Shown here piece after piece: positions 1 to 10,375 of a stretch of DNA of 10,672 bases (positions within the stretch are counted from its first letter, which is position 1; each line of letters begins with the position of its first letter). The position numbers were made by a program, and so were the translations under genes. Source of the stretch: an uncultured Altererythrobacter sp. (lineage in GTDB: Bacteria > Pseudomonadota > Alphaproteobacteria > Sphingomonadales > Sphingomonadaceae); NCBI GenBank assembly GCA_946885545.1, contig CAMPGP010000049.1, positions 1 through 10,672 of the forward strand. Reading direction: 5' to 3'. The notes below the pieces were generated by a model, which worked only from the letters and a program-made list of their open reading frames with translations, was not told the origin of the DNA and searched no databases.

Positions 1-584
1 TGCGCGAGGGCAAGCCCGCGCGGCTGACCGAGCCGAAGGACGACGAGGAAGCGCGCGTATTCGCGCAGGCGCAGCTGCTGACGGCCAAGCCGGTGCTCTA
101 CGTGTGCAATGTCGCCGAGGAAGACGCGGCCGAAGGCAACGCGCTAAGCGCTCAGGTGTTCGAGAAAGCGAAGGCCGAAGGCGCCGAAGCCGTCGTGGTT
201 TCGGCCGCGATCGAGAGCGAGCTGGTGGCCATGCCCGCCGATGATCGCAGCGAATATCTCGCCGAACTCGGATTGACCGAAAGCGGCCTCAGCCGCGTGA
301 TCCGCGCAGGCTACAAGCTGCTCGGGCTCAACACCTTCTTCACCGCGGGCCCCAAGGAATCGCGAGCCTGGACCTTCCCCTCGGGCGCCAAGGCACCGCA
401 GGCCGCGGGCGAAATCCACACCGATTTCGAGCGCGGCTTCATCCGCGCCGAAACGATCGCCTACGACGATTACCTGGCGCTCGGCGGCGAGGCGGGTGCG
501 CGCGAGGCGGGCAAGTTGCGCCAGGAAGGCAAGGAATACCTCGTCCAGGATGGCGACGTGATGCTGTTCAAGTTCAACGTATAG
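1..584 (+). CDS. ychF: YchF/OLA1-family ATPase, 3' part
   Basis: This is the C-terminal 193 codons of a P-loop ATPase of the Obg/TRAFAC class, known to bind ribosomes and to prefer ATP over GTP. The reading frame is open from base 3 (bases 1-2 finish a cut codon) to the TAG at 582-584. The start and the G domain with its nucleotide-binding motifs lie outside the window. The visible part begins at the end of the G domain and coiled-coil region, continues through the family block AKPVLYVCNVAEED, and ends in a complete TGS domain of roughly the last 85 residues. Within it RVIRAGYKLL, the FTAGPKESRAW block, IHTDFERGFIRAET and the terminal DGDVMLFKFNV closely match the E. coli protein. The family is about 365 residues long, so slightly more than half is present. 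A 59-bp gap separates it from the next gene. The assignment is secure; the precise regulatory role in this organism is not visible. Confidence 0.97.
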   Translation, partial: REGKPARLTEPKDDEEARVFAQAQLLTAKPVLYVCNVAEEDAAEGNALSAQVFEKAKAEGAEAVVVSAAIESELVAMPADDRSEYLAELGLTESGLSRVIRAGYKLLGLNTFFTAGPKESRAWTFPSGAKAPQAAGEIHTDFERGFIRAETIAYDDYLALGGEAGAREAGKLRQEGKEYLVQDGDVMLFKFNV

Positions 585-643
585 CTTTCCGGGGCACCAA
601 AACCCTTCCCGCCCGTTGCGCTAGCAATTCCAAGGGGAGAGCG

Positions 644-1447
644 ATGGTCGACAAATCCGAAAAGTTCAGCTGGCTGGTGCGCGCAGGTTTCGCGGCGCGC
701 GGCATCGTCTATCTGATGCTGGGCTATTTCGCCCTCGGCACTGCGGGCGAGGCGAAGGAAGGCCAGGCCGCGGTGTTCGATTACATCCAGGACGTGCCGG
801 GCGGCACGACCCTGCTTTATGTGATGGCGATCGGTCTGCTCGCCTACGCCGCATTTCGTTTCATGTCCGCGGTCGGCGATATCCAGCATCGCGGCAGCGC
901 GCCCGAAGGCATGGCCAAGCGCGCGGGTGACGCCGCCAGCGGCGTGGCACACATCGTGCTCGCCTATGTCTGCTACCAGTTCGCCAGCGGCGCGCAGCAG
1001 AGTTCGGGAAGTGGATCGGGCAGCGAGGAGATGGCCGGCTCGGTCCTTTCGATGGAGCTCGGCGCGGTGGCGATTGGGCTGCTCGGCCTCGGGTTCCTGA
1101 TTGCCGCGGCGAAACAGGCGAAGGCGGCCTACGACGCCTCCTTCATGCACCGGGTGAGTCCCTCGGCGCCGAGCGGCATCCGCACCGCCGGACGCATCGG
1201 CCATGGTGCACGCGCAGTCGTGTTCGCGGTAATCGGCTGGTCCATGATCCAGGGCGCCTGGTTCGCGCAGGAGAGCCAGATCAAGGGGCTCGGCGAAGCG
1301 ATCCTCTCGCTTCGCGACATGGGCTCGATTTACACGCTGGTCGCGATCGGGCTGATGCTGTTCGGGCTCTTCAACCTCGTGATTGCGCGTTACCGGATCA
1401 TCCCCGACCTCGGCATCGAAGGGCTCAAGCCCAAACTGCATTCCTGA
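644..1447 (+). CDS. DUF1206 six-helix membrane protein
   Basis: This is a 267-residue integral membrane protein of unknown function. It shows three internal repeats, each a pair of helices, which is the layout of the DUF1206 family. The repeat starts are recognisable by a basic-Gly-Ala pattern: LVRAGFAARGIVYLMLGY (residues 11-28), KRAGDAASGVAHIVLAY (92-108) and TAGRIGHGARAVVFAVIGW (181-199). Predicted helices lie at about 16-34, 56-76, 98-116, 136-157, 186-206 and 229-250. A Ser/Gly-rich loop (about 116-130) separates repeat halves. The ATG is preceded by a strong ribosome site, AAGGGGAGA at 632-640, which settles the start. No enzyme motif is visible, and the neighbours do not indicate a role. 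Family membership is judged from the repeat pattern; function is unknown. Confidence 0.85.
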   Translation: MVDKSEKFSWLVRAGFAARGIVYLMLGYFALGTAGEAKEGQAAVFDYIQDVPGGTTLLYVMAIGLLAYAAFRFMSAVGDIQHRGSAPEGMAKRAGDAASGVAHIVLAYVCYQFASGAQQSSGSGSGSEEMAGSVLSMELGAVAIGLLGLGFLIAAAKQAKAAYDASFMHRVSPSAPSGIRTAGRIGHGARAVVFAVIGWSMIQGAWFAQESQIKGLGEAILSLRDMGSIYTLVAIGLMLFGLFNLVIARYRIIPDLGIEGLKPKLHS

Positions 1448-1470
1448 TATCCGCACCTAGGTCGCATGTT

Positions 1471-1506
1471 GATCGCCACCGCGGGCAAGGTACTGCGGTG
1501 GCGATC
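1471..1506. repeat. perfect 12-bp inverted repeat / hairpin
   Basis: GATCGCCACCGC at 1471-1482 is exactly repeated in inverse orientation as GCGGTGGCGATC at 1495-1506, with a 12-base spacer. The stem can extend inwards by a G-T and a G-C pair, giving about 14 pairs and an 8-base loop. It lies 23 bases after the DUF1206 stop codon and ends 10 bases before the ribosome site of the MaoC gene. No T run follows it on the + strand, so it is not a textbook intrinsic terminator. It could be a terminator of non-standard type, an operator for a dimeric repressor, or an mRNA leader structure. The inverted repeat is directly seen; its role is not known. Confidence 0.7.
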
Positions 1507-1527
1507 GCATCGAAACGGGGGACGTGA

Positions 1528-1992
1528 ATGCTCTACTACGAAGACATCGAGATCGGCACCAGGCAGAGCTTCGGAAGCTATCCGGTGACGCGCGAGGAAG
1601 TGATCGAGTTCGCCAGCAGGTTCGATCCCCAGCCCTTTCACCTCGACAACGATGCTGCTGCCGCGACGCATTTCGGCAGACTGTCCGCAAGTGGGTGGCA
1701 CACCTGCGCGATGACGATGCGGATGCTGGTCGACAACATGCGCGACGTGGAACAGGCCGGGCTCGGATCGCCCGGAGTCGACCAGTTGCAGTGGAAGCGT
1801 CCGGTCTATCCCGGCGACACGCTACGCTGCGAAACCGAGGTGATCGAGAAGCGCCGCAGCAAGTCGCGGCCCGAGATGGGCCTGTTCAAATCGCGCATCC
1901 GGGTGTTCAACCAGCACGGGCAGGTGGTGCTCGAGATGGTCTCGAACGGCCTCATCCAGGTGCGCGACCCGGAAGCGCCGGTCGAAGGCTAG
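1528..1992 (+). CDS. MaoC-like hot-dog fold dehydratase/hydratase
   Basis: This 154-residue single hot-dog protein belongs to the MaoC / (R)-specific enoyl-CoA hydratase superfamily, whose members add or remove water across the double bond of acyl-CoA thioesters. The hydratase signature is present as FASRFDPQPFHLD (residues 28-40). D33 and H38 are in the positions of the catalytic Asp/His pair, although the usual Gly-Asp-x-Asn-Pro is altered to Phe-Asp-Pro-Gln-Pro. The conserved follow-up block ASGWHTCAMTMRM (54-66) and KRPVYPGDTLRCETEV (90-105) are also clear. The length is that of a single-domain member, without the fused dehydrogenase of PaaZ. The start follows the ribosome site GGGGGA at 1517-1522 with a 5-base gap. 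The substrate cannot be told from the sequence, since no acyl-CoA pathway gene lies beside it. It could be monofunctional beta-oxidation or an uncharacterised thioester hydratase. Confidence 0.88.
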   Translation: MLYYEDIEIGTRQSFGSYPVTREEVIEFASRFDPQPFHLDNDAAAATHFGRLSASGWHTCAMTMRMLVDNMRDVEQAGLGSPGVDQLQWKRPVYPGDTLRCETEVIEKRRSKSRPEMGLFKSRIRVFNQHGQVVLEMVSNGLIQVRDPEAPVEG

Positions 1993-1993
1993 C

Positions 1994-2512
1994 TTACGAT
2001 CCGCATTGGGCGATGCCGGTCTGCCCGTAGACCACCTGATCGCGCTGGTTGCGCAATTCCATGCGCGCCGGGAAGTCGACCGTTTCCATCCCGCTCTGTT
2101 CGCCTTCCTCGGCAGCGAGATCGATGATCAGCACGTATTCCCGGCCGTCGTACTTACCCCTCGCGCCGAGCGGCAGTTCGGGGCTGCCCGCATCGGGTGC
2201 GAGGCGATGGATCTCGCCGTCGATCTTGACGTAGGCCGCTTCGCCCTGCGCGAGAGCGAGGACGCCCTCGCCGTCGGGCGCCTGCGCGAGCCCGCTTTCG
2301 AGAATGAAGTTACACCCCGCGCCGAACAGATCGTTCTGCTCGATGTCGGCGAAGGTGATCGGGTCGGGTGTGACCGGCGTGCGCGGGATTTCCTGTGCCG
2401 CCGCGACTTCGGCGATCGCGCGCAGATCGGCGGCCTCCTGCTCTTTCGGGGTCAACTCGGGCTCTCCGCAAGCGGCCAGGAGGAGCGGCAGGAAAATCGC
2501 GACCCGTTTCAT
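1994..2512 (-). CDS. small predicted lipoprotein, function unknown
   Basis: This encodes a 172-residue protein with a lipoprotein signal peptide: MKRVAIFLPLLLAAC, with the lipobox LAAC and lipidation Cys at residue 15. The +2 residue is Gly rather than Asp, which by the Lol rule favours the outer membrane. The mature part begins with a charged segment (about 17-40) likely to be helical, followed by a Pro-rich linker (41-51) and a probable small beta-rich domain. Two further cysteines, C67 and C170, could form a disulfide in the periplasm. I do not recognise a functional family. Its ATG directly follows the mutL stop codon (TGAATG), and its ribosome site GGGAGA (2519-2524) lies inside the end of mutL, so it is probably co-transcribed with and translationally coupled to mutL. 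Its stop is one base from the stop of the convergent MaoC gene. Existence of the gene is well supported; function is not. Confidence 0.85.
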   Translation of the reverse strand: MKRVAIFLPLLLAACGEPELTPKEQEAADLRAIAEVAAAQEIPRTPVTPDPITFADIEQNDLFGAGCNFILESGLAQAPDGEGVLALAQGEAAYVKIDGEIHRLAPDAGSPELPLGARGKYDGREYVLIIDLAAEEGEQSGMETVDFPARMELRNQRDQVVYGQTGIAQCGS

Positions 2513-5566
<3,054 letters not shown>

Positions 5567-5568
<2 letters not shown>

Positions 5569-5573
5569 GGGGA
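5567..5573 (+). promoter_or_regulatory. mreC ribosome binding site overlapping the mreB stop
   Basis: GAGGGGA begins within the mreB TGA codon and lies 5 bases before the mreC ATG. It is a good Shine-Dalgarno match that fixes the mreC start and suggests coupled translation. Confidence 0.75.
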
Positions 5574-5578
5574 AACGT

Positions 5579-6493
5579 ATGGCGCCGCCTTCGTCACGGC
5601 GCTCGAGCTATTCGCGCAGGGCGCAATACGGAGTCTTCACCGGATATGTCGTCGCCGGGATCGGCGCGCTGGTCGGTGCGGTCCTCCTTGCCCTCTCGCT
5701 GTGGCGCCCCGCCAGCTTCAACGGCCCCCGCACCGTCGCTCACGACGCTGTCGCGCCGGCCGGGCAGGCGAGCGCGCAGGTTCGAGCCGAAAGCCAGGGA
5801 CTGATCGAATCCATTCGTGGCTATCTCAGGGCCGGCAGCCAGAATGCCGAGCTCAAGCGAGAAGCCGAGCTTGCGCGTATCCGGCTTGCGGAAGCAGAGG
5901 CCACGCGACGCGAGAACGCGCGCCTCAAGGCGCTGCTCGGCTTGCGCGAGGAAGATCGCACGCCGGTCGCGACTGCGCGACTGATCGGCTCCACCTCGTC
6001 CAGCGCCCGCCGTTTCGCCTATCTCGGCGCCGGTAGCGCGCAGGGCGTCGAGGTCGGGATGCCCGTCCGCAGCCCGCGCGGCGTGGTCGGGCGGGTGCTC
6101 GAGGTCGGCCGCGACAGTTCGCGCGTACTGCTGCTGACCGACAGCCAGAGCGTGCTTCCGGTGCGGCTCGCGGACGGCAACGCGGTCGCTTTCGCCGAAG
6201 GACGCGGCGACAGCATGCTGCGGATCCGCCTCATCAATCTCGGGATCAACCCGCTCAAGGCGGGCGACGTCTTCGTCACCAGCGGCGCGGGCGGCTATTA
6301 TCCGCCCGGCATCGCGGTGGCGATCGTGGCCGAGAAGACCGAGGACGGCGCGCTCGCCCGCATCATCAGCGACCCCGCCGCGACCGACTACGTCGCGATC
6401 GAACCGATTTTCCAGCCCCAGGCGATCGCCGCGGCCGCCACCCCGGTCGACGAATCGGTCGAAGACACCGACGCCCAAGCGGACGAGGAGTGA
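5579..6493 (+). CDS. mreC: rod shape-determining protein MreC
   Basis: MreC is a single-pass inner-membrane protein whose periplasmic part binds and activates PBP2 and connects it with MreB and MreD. The 304-residue product has a basic cytoplasmic N-terminus (residues 1-18), one transmembrane helix (about 19-42), a charged heptad-like coiled coil (about 66-122, rich in Glu/Arg/Ala/Leu) and the double beta-barrel MreC core (about 128-280). In the core, GSAQGVEVGMPVRSPRGVVGRV (152-173), LLTDSQSVLPVR (185-196) and LINLGINPLKAGDVFVTSGAGGYYPPGIAVA (218-248) are typical family blocks. It ends in an acidic tail (about 288-304) of Asp/Glu, which is variable in the family. Its TGA shares one base with the mreD ATG. 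The assignment is secure. Confidence 0.97.
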   Translation: MAPPSSRRSSYSRRAQYGVFTGYVVAGIGALVGAVLLALSLWRPASFNGPRTVAHDAVAPAGQASAQVRAESQGLIESIRGYLRAGSQNAELKREAELARIRLAEAEATRRENARLKALLGLREEDRTPVATARLIGSTSSSARRFAYLGAGSAQGVEVGMPVRSPRGVVGRVLEVGRDSSRVLLLTDSQSVLPVRLADGNAVAFAEGRGDSMLRIRLINLGINPLKAGDVFVTSGAGGYYPPGIAVAIVAEKTEDGALARIISDPAATDYVAIEPIFQPQAIAAAATPVDESVEDTDAQADEE

Positions 6494-7047
6494 TGGATCG
6501 CGCGGATCCGAGATCGCGCCGGGACGCCTACGGCTCGCGGATCAACCGCACGCATTCGCCGCTGCTCGCCTACGCGGTTCCCTGGGCGACGATCCTCGTC
6601 GCCAGCCTGCTCCCGGCCTTCCCGATCGCGTCCGCCGCGCCGGTGGTCCCTCCGTTCGGGCTGATCGTGCTGGTCGCCTGGCGGCTGGTGCGTCCGGGCC
6701 TGCTGCCCGTATGGGCCGGCTTCCCGCTGGGTCTGTTCGACGACCTCTTCAGCGGCCAGCCTTTTGGCAGCGGCATCTTGCTGTGGTCGATGGCGATGAT
6801 CGCCATCGAGGCGATCGAGACGCGGTTCCCGTGGCGCAGCTTCGTTCAGGACTGGTTGATCGCCGGTGGGATACTGGGGGGCTACATCGCCCTTGCCGCC
6901 GCCTTTTCGGGAGCTCATCTCGGCGGGCCGCTATTCGCGGCACTCGTTCCGCAGATATTGTTGTCGCTCATGCTCTACCCCGTCATTGCCCGCATGATTT
7001 CCGCCCTCGACCGGTTCCGCCTCCTGCGCGTGCGGATTCTGGGCTGA
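6493..7047 (+). CDS. mreD: rod shape-determining protein MreD
   Basis: MreD is a small polytopic inner-membrane partner of MreC. The 184-residue product has a basic, hydrophilic N-terminus (residues 1-20) followed by five or six hydrophobic segments at about 24-44, 52-68, 72-88, 95-109, 120-140 and 148-170. The family signature between the early helices is seen as GLFDDLFSGQPFGSGILLW (80-98), with D83/D84 and the Gly-x-Pro-x-Gly turn. The ATG overlaps the mreC TGA by one base (TGATG). A GAGGAG lies just upstream at 6485-6490 but with only 2 bases of spacing, so start by translational coupling is more likely than free initiation. A GTG one codon earlier is an alternative start. Family identity is supported by both motif and context. 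Confidence 0.93.
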   Translation: MDRADPRSRRDAYGSRINRTHSPLLAYAVPWATILVASLLPAFPIASAAPVVPPFGLIVLVAWRLVRPGLLPVWAGFPLGLFDDLFSGQPFGSGILLWSMAMIAIEAIETRFPWRSFVQDWLIAGGILGGYIALAAAFSGAHLGGPLFAALVPQILLSLMLYPVIARMISALDRFRLLRVRILG

Positions 7048-9077
7048 TGTTCCGCAGAAGGTCCCGCCGCCCGCCTCGCGTCCAGATCACCACTGCGACG
7101 CTGGAGAACACCTACGACCGCCGGACGTTCGTGCTCGCGGCGTTCGGCGCCGGAATCGGCACGCTGCTCGCGACGCGCATGGGCTACATCGCGATCGCCG
7201 AGAACGAGAAATACGTGCTCGAAGCGGAGAGCAACCGGGTCAATCTGTCGCTTATCCCTCCGCGGCGCGGCTGGATCCTCGACCGCAACGGCGCGCCGAT
7301 GGCGTCCAACCGGGCCGACTTCCGCGTCGACGTGATCCCCGAACGAATGACCGAGCCCGAGCGCGAAATCGCGGTCCTCGGAGACGTCCTCGGCCTCGAC
7401 CAGGCCGCGATGATCGACCTGCGCGGACGGATGGACAAGGCCCGCGGCTTTCAGCCGGTCGAGGTGGGCAGCGGACTCACCTACGACCAGTTCGCCGCGC
7501 TGAGCGTGCGCCTGCCCGACCTGCCCGGGGTCGTCCCACAGCGCGGCTTCTCGCGCTATTATCCCACCGGCCCCTCCGTGGGGCACCTGATCGGCTACGT
7601 TGGCCCCGCATCGGCCGAGGAATACGAGAAGGATCGCAATCCGCTGTTGATCACCCCCGGGTACAAGATCGGCAAGGACGGACTGGAGAAGCAGTTCGAG
7701 CAGCGCCTTCGCGGCGTTCCCGGCGCTCGCCGGGTCGAGGTGACCGCATCGGGGCGGATCGTGCGCGACCTCGAAACGCGCGAGGACGTCCAGGGCAATC
7801 CGATCCGGCTCACCATCGACGGGCCGCTGCAGGATTACGCCGCGCGCCGCATCGGCCTCGAATCGGGTTCGTGCGTCGTGATGGACTGCCGCAGCGGCGA
7901 CATCATGTGCATGGCATCGATGCCCAGCTTCGATCCGAACAGTTTTTCCGACGGGATCGGCGCGGTCGAATACGCTATGCTGCGCGATGACGAGCGGGTT
8001 CCGCTCCGCAACAAGGTCCTGAAGGGGCTCTACCCGCCCGGCTCCACGGTCAAACCGATGGTGTCGATGGCGTTCCTGCGCGAGGGCATCGATCCCGAAG
8101 AGACCGTCCATTGCCCCGGCGGCCTGCGCGTCGGCAACCGGTTCTTCCGCTGCCACTCCACCCACGGCACGACCAACATGGCCAAGGCCATCTACCAGAG
8201 CTGCGACGTCTATTTCTATCACCTCGCGCAACGCACGGGGATGGACCCGATCGCGGTGATGGCGCGGCGCTGCGGCATGGGCCAGGAATTCGATCTGCCC
8301 GTGCTCAGCCAGTTCTACGGCACGGTGCCCGATCCGGCCTGGAAGCTCGAGAAGTACGGGCAGGAGTGGCAAGCCTACGACACGGTGAACGCCACCATCG
8401 GGCAAGGCTACATGCTGTCGAACCCGCTCCAGCTGGCGGTCATGGCCGCGCGGCTCGCGAGCGGCCGCCATGTCGAGCCGCGCATGATATTGACCGGAGC
8501 GAAGAGCAAGTTCGCGACGGCCGACTTCTCGGAGGAACACGTCAGGTTCGTGCGTCAGGCGATGAGCGACGTGGTCAACGGGCCGGGCACAGCCGGGCGT
8601 GCCCGCCTGCCGATCCCCGACATCCTGATGGCAGGCAAGACGGGGACCGCGCAGGTCGTCTCGCTCTCCAAGTCCGACGGTCGATCGGGTCCGTGGAAAT
8701 ACCGCGACCACGGATTGTTCATCTTCTTCGCGCCGTTCGACAACCCGCGCTACGCGGGCGCGGTCGTAATCGAGCACGGCGGCGGCTCGGGCTCCGCGTA
8801 TCCGATCGCGCGCGACGTGATGACCTTCCTGTTCGACCCGGCGAAGGGGATGGAGGCGCTGCACGCGCTGGAGAAACAGTGGGGCGGCAATGCGCAGGAA
8901 CGCCTGGCCGCCAAGTACGCTGCCTACGCCGCGCAGGCGGGTGAGTCGGTCGCCCCGGTGCCGCGGCGGGAGGAAGACATCTTCGCCCGCGTCGATGCCG
9001 AGGCGCGCGCCGCATCGATGGTGCCCGTCACGCAGGCGACCGATGCAGCGATCAACCGGCCGGAAATCGGCGAATGA
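7047..9077 (+). CDS. mrdA: penicillin-binding protein 2 (elongasome transpeptidase)
   Basis: PBP2 is the class B D,D-transpeptidase that cross-links new peptidoglycan during cell elongation, working with RodA. The 676-residue product has a basic cytoplasmic tip (1-25), one membrane anchor (about 27-50), a pedestal/dimerisation domain opening with PPRRGWILDRNG (71-82), and a transpeptidase domain with all three active-site motifs: STVK (S333 nucleophile, K336), SCD (385-387, the SxD form usual in PBP2) and KTGT (531-534). C356, C369, H373 and C386 cluster between the first two motifs. Residues after about 600 form a hydrophilic, Ala/Glu/Arg-rich C-terminal tail. E. coli PBP2 is 633 residues, so this one is longer, mainly at the C-terminus. 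The frame is open upstream into mreD, but the ATG overlapping the mreD stop (TGATG) gives the expected N-terminus. Beta-lactams acylating PBP2 would target S333. Confidence 0.97.
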   Translation: MFRRRSRRPPRVQITTATLENTYDRRTFVLAAFGAGIGTLLATRMGYIAIAENEKYVLEAESNRVNLSLIPPRRGWILDRNGAPMASNRADFRVDVIPERMTEPEREIAVLGDVLGLDQAAMIDLRGRMDKARGFQPVEVGSGLTYDQFAALSVRLPDLPGVVPQRGFSRYYPTGPSVGHLIGYVGPASAEEYEKDRNPLLITPGYKIGKDGLEKQFEQRLRGVPGARRVEVTASGRIVRDLETREDVQGNPIRLTIDGPLQDYAARRIGLESGSCVVMDCRSGDIMCMASMPSFDPNSFSDGIGAVEYAMLRDDERVPLRNKVLKGLYPPGSTVKPMVSMAFLREGIDPEETVHCPGGLRVGNRFFRCHSTHGTTNMAKAIYQSCDVYFYHLAQRTGMDPIAVMARRCGMGQEFDLPVLSQFYGTVPDPAWKLEKYGQEWQAYDTVNATIGQGYMLSNPLQLAVMAARLASGRHVEPRMILTGAKSKFATADFSEEHVRFVRQAMSDVVNGPGTAGRARLPIPDILMAGKTGTAQVVSLSKSDGRSGPWKYRDHGLFIFFAPFDNPRYAGAVVIEHGGGSGSAYPIARDVMTFLFDPAKGMEALHALEKQWGGNAQERLAAKYAAYAAQAGESVAPVPRREEDIFARVDAEARAASMVPVTQATDAAINRPEIGE

Positions 9078-10189
9078 GCGGCATCGTCCCCGCCCCCGTC
9101 GCGCGCCAGCCCTGGAGCATGCTGTTCCCCCTTCTCGTGCTGGTGGGGTTCGGCGCCATGGTGCTGTTTTCGGCCGCCGGGGGTAGCTGGCAGCCGTTCG
9201 CGATCTCGCACCTCATCAGGTTCGCGGTGTTCCTCGTCATGGCGTCGGTCATGACGCTGTTTGCCCGCGAACTGGTGCGCTTCGTGGCCTACCCAATCTA
9301 TGGCGCGGTCATCCTGTTGCTGGTCGCGGTGGAGGCTATGGGCTTCGTCGGCGGCGGTGCGCAGCGCTGGCTCAACCTCGGCTTCATCCACCTGCAACCG
9401 TCCGAACTGATGAAGCCCGCACTCGTGCTCGCACTGGCCCGGTTCTACAGCGGCCTACCGCCGGGCATGACCACTTCGTGGCGCGCTCTGGTGCCCGCGG
9501 CCGGACTGATCGCGCTGCCCGTCGCACTTGTGCTGCTGCAACCCGATCTCGGAACCGCGCTATCGCTCTGCTTCGGCGGCGTCGTGGTGATGTTTCTGGC
9601 GGGCTTGCCGATGCGCTGGTTCGTGACCGCCGGGTTGGCCGCGCTCGCCATCGCCCCAATAGCGTACTTCTTCGGCCTGCACGACTATCAGCGCCGCCGG
9701 GTTCTGACCTTCCTCGACCCGGAGAACGATCCGCTCGGCTCGGGATATCACATTACCCAGTCCAAGATCGCGATCGGGTCGGGCGGTCTCACCGGCAAGG
9801 GGTTCAACGAGGGTTCGCAGAGCCACCTCAACTATCTGCCCGAACCGCACACCGACTTCGTCTTCGCGACGATGGCGGAGGAATGGGGCCTGCTCGGCGG
9901 CCTGATGGTGATCGTGATCTTCGGCCTGGTGATGCGCTGGGGCCTGGGTGTGGCGCACCGCTCGCACGACCGTTTCGCCAAGCTGCTCGCTTCCGGGATG
10001 GTCGCAACGATGTTCTTCTACGTCGCGGTCAACCTGATGATGGTGATGGGCCTCGCGCCCGTCGTCGGCATTCCGCTGCCCTTCATGAGCCACGGCGGCT
10101 CGTCGATGATGACCAACATGATCTGCGTCGGTACGCTGATGATGGTCAATCGCTGGAACAGCCGAGCCCCGCGCAACCGCCTCAGCTGA
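9074..10189 (+). CDS. rodA: peptidoglycan glycosyltransferase RodA
   Basis: RodA is a SEDS-family polymerase that extends glycan strands from lipid II in the inner membrane, paired with PBP2. The 371-residue product is highly hydrophobic with about ten predicted helices. SEDS blocks are present: AQRWLNLGFIHLQPSELMKPA (96-116), LLQPDLGTA (154-162), GSGYHITQSKIAIGSGGL (222-239), LNYLPEPHTDFVFATMAEEWG (252-272) and GIPLPFMSHGGSSM (332-345). D261 in the PEPHTDF segment corresponds to the catalytic Asp (D262 of E. coli RodA). H340 stands where E. coli has Tyr (SYGGS). The start overlaps the mrdA stop by four bases (ATGA), so translation is probably coupled. Context beside mrdA and the lack of cell-division genes favour RodA over FtsW. 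Confidence 0.96.
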   Translation: MSGIVPAPVARQPWSMLFPLLVLVGFGAMVLFSAAGGSWQPFAISHLIRFAVFLVMASVMTLFARELVRFVAYPIYGAVILLLVAVEAMGFVGGGAQRWLNLGFIHLQPSELMKPALVLALARFYSGLPPGMTTSWRALVPAAGLIALPVALVLLQPDLGTALSLCFGGVVVMFLAGLPMRWFVTAGLAALAIAPIAYFFGLHDYQRRRVLTFLDPENDPLGSGYHITQSKIAIGSGGLTGKGFNEGSQSHLNYLPEPHTDFVFATMAEEWGLLGGLMVIVIFGLVMRWGLGVAHRSHDRFAKLLASGMVATMFFYVAVNLMMVMGLAPVVGIPLPFMSHGGSSMMTNMICVGTLMMVNRWNSRAPRNRLS

Positions 10190-10205
10190 CCCGGCTGAAA
10201 TTCAC

Positions 10206-10224
10206 CCTTTCCATGCGCGAAAGG
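10206..10224 (+). terminator. short hairpin after rodA, possible terminator or processing site
   Basis: CCTTTC (10206-10211) and GAAAGG (10219-10224) form a 6-bp stem with a 7-base loop, 16 bases after the rodA stop. No T run follows, so termination here is doubtful. The element may equally be an mRNA 3'-end structure. A TATATG at 10230-10235 just downstream could be a -10 box for the tRNA gene, but no matching -35 box is evident. Otherwise the 102-bp rodA-tRNA gap shows only a short GC-rich inverted repeat (CCCG-AGT-CGGG) near 10245. Confidence 0.3.
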
Positions 10225-10291
10225 ATCGCTATATGCAGCGCCTCCCGAGTCGGGGCGGCCATTCGGCCCACCCGTCAGACCGCCGGGATGT

Positions 10292-10367
<76 letters not shown>

Positions 10368-10375
10368 TTTTCCCA

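Noticed and set aside
585..643. Possible terminator after ychF (GGGG and CCC blocks around 591-607)
   Set aside because: The complementary runs are only 3 bases long and no T tract follows.
6975..8864. A 629-codon open frame on the - strand opposite mrdA
   Set aside because: The composition is Arg/His/Asp-rich without recognisable domains, and it mirrors the codon pattern of mrdA; a shadow frame.
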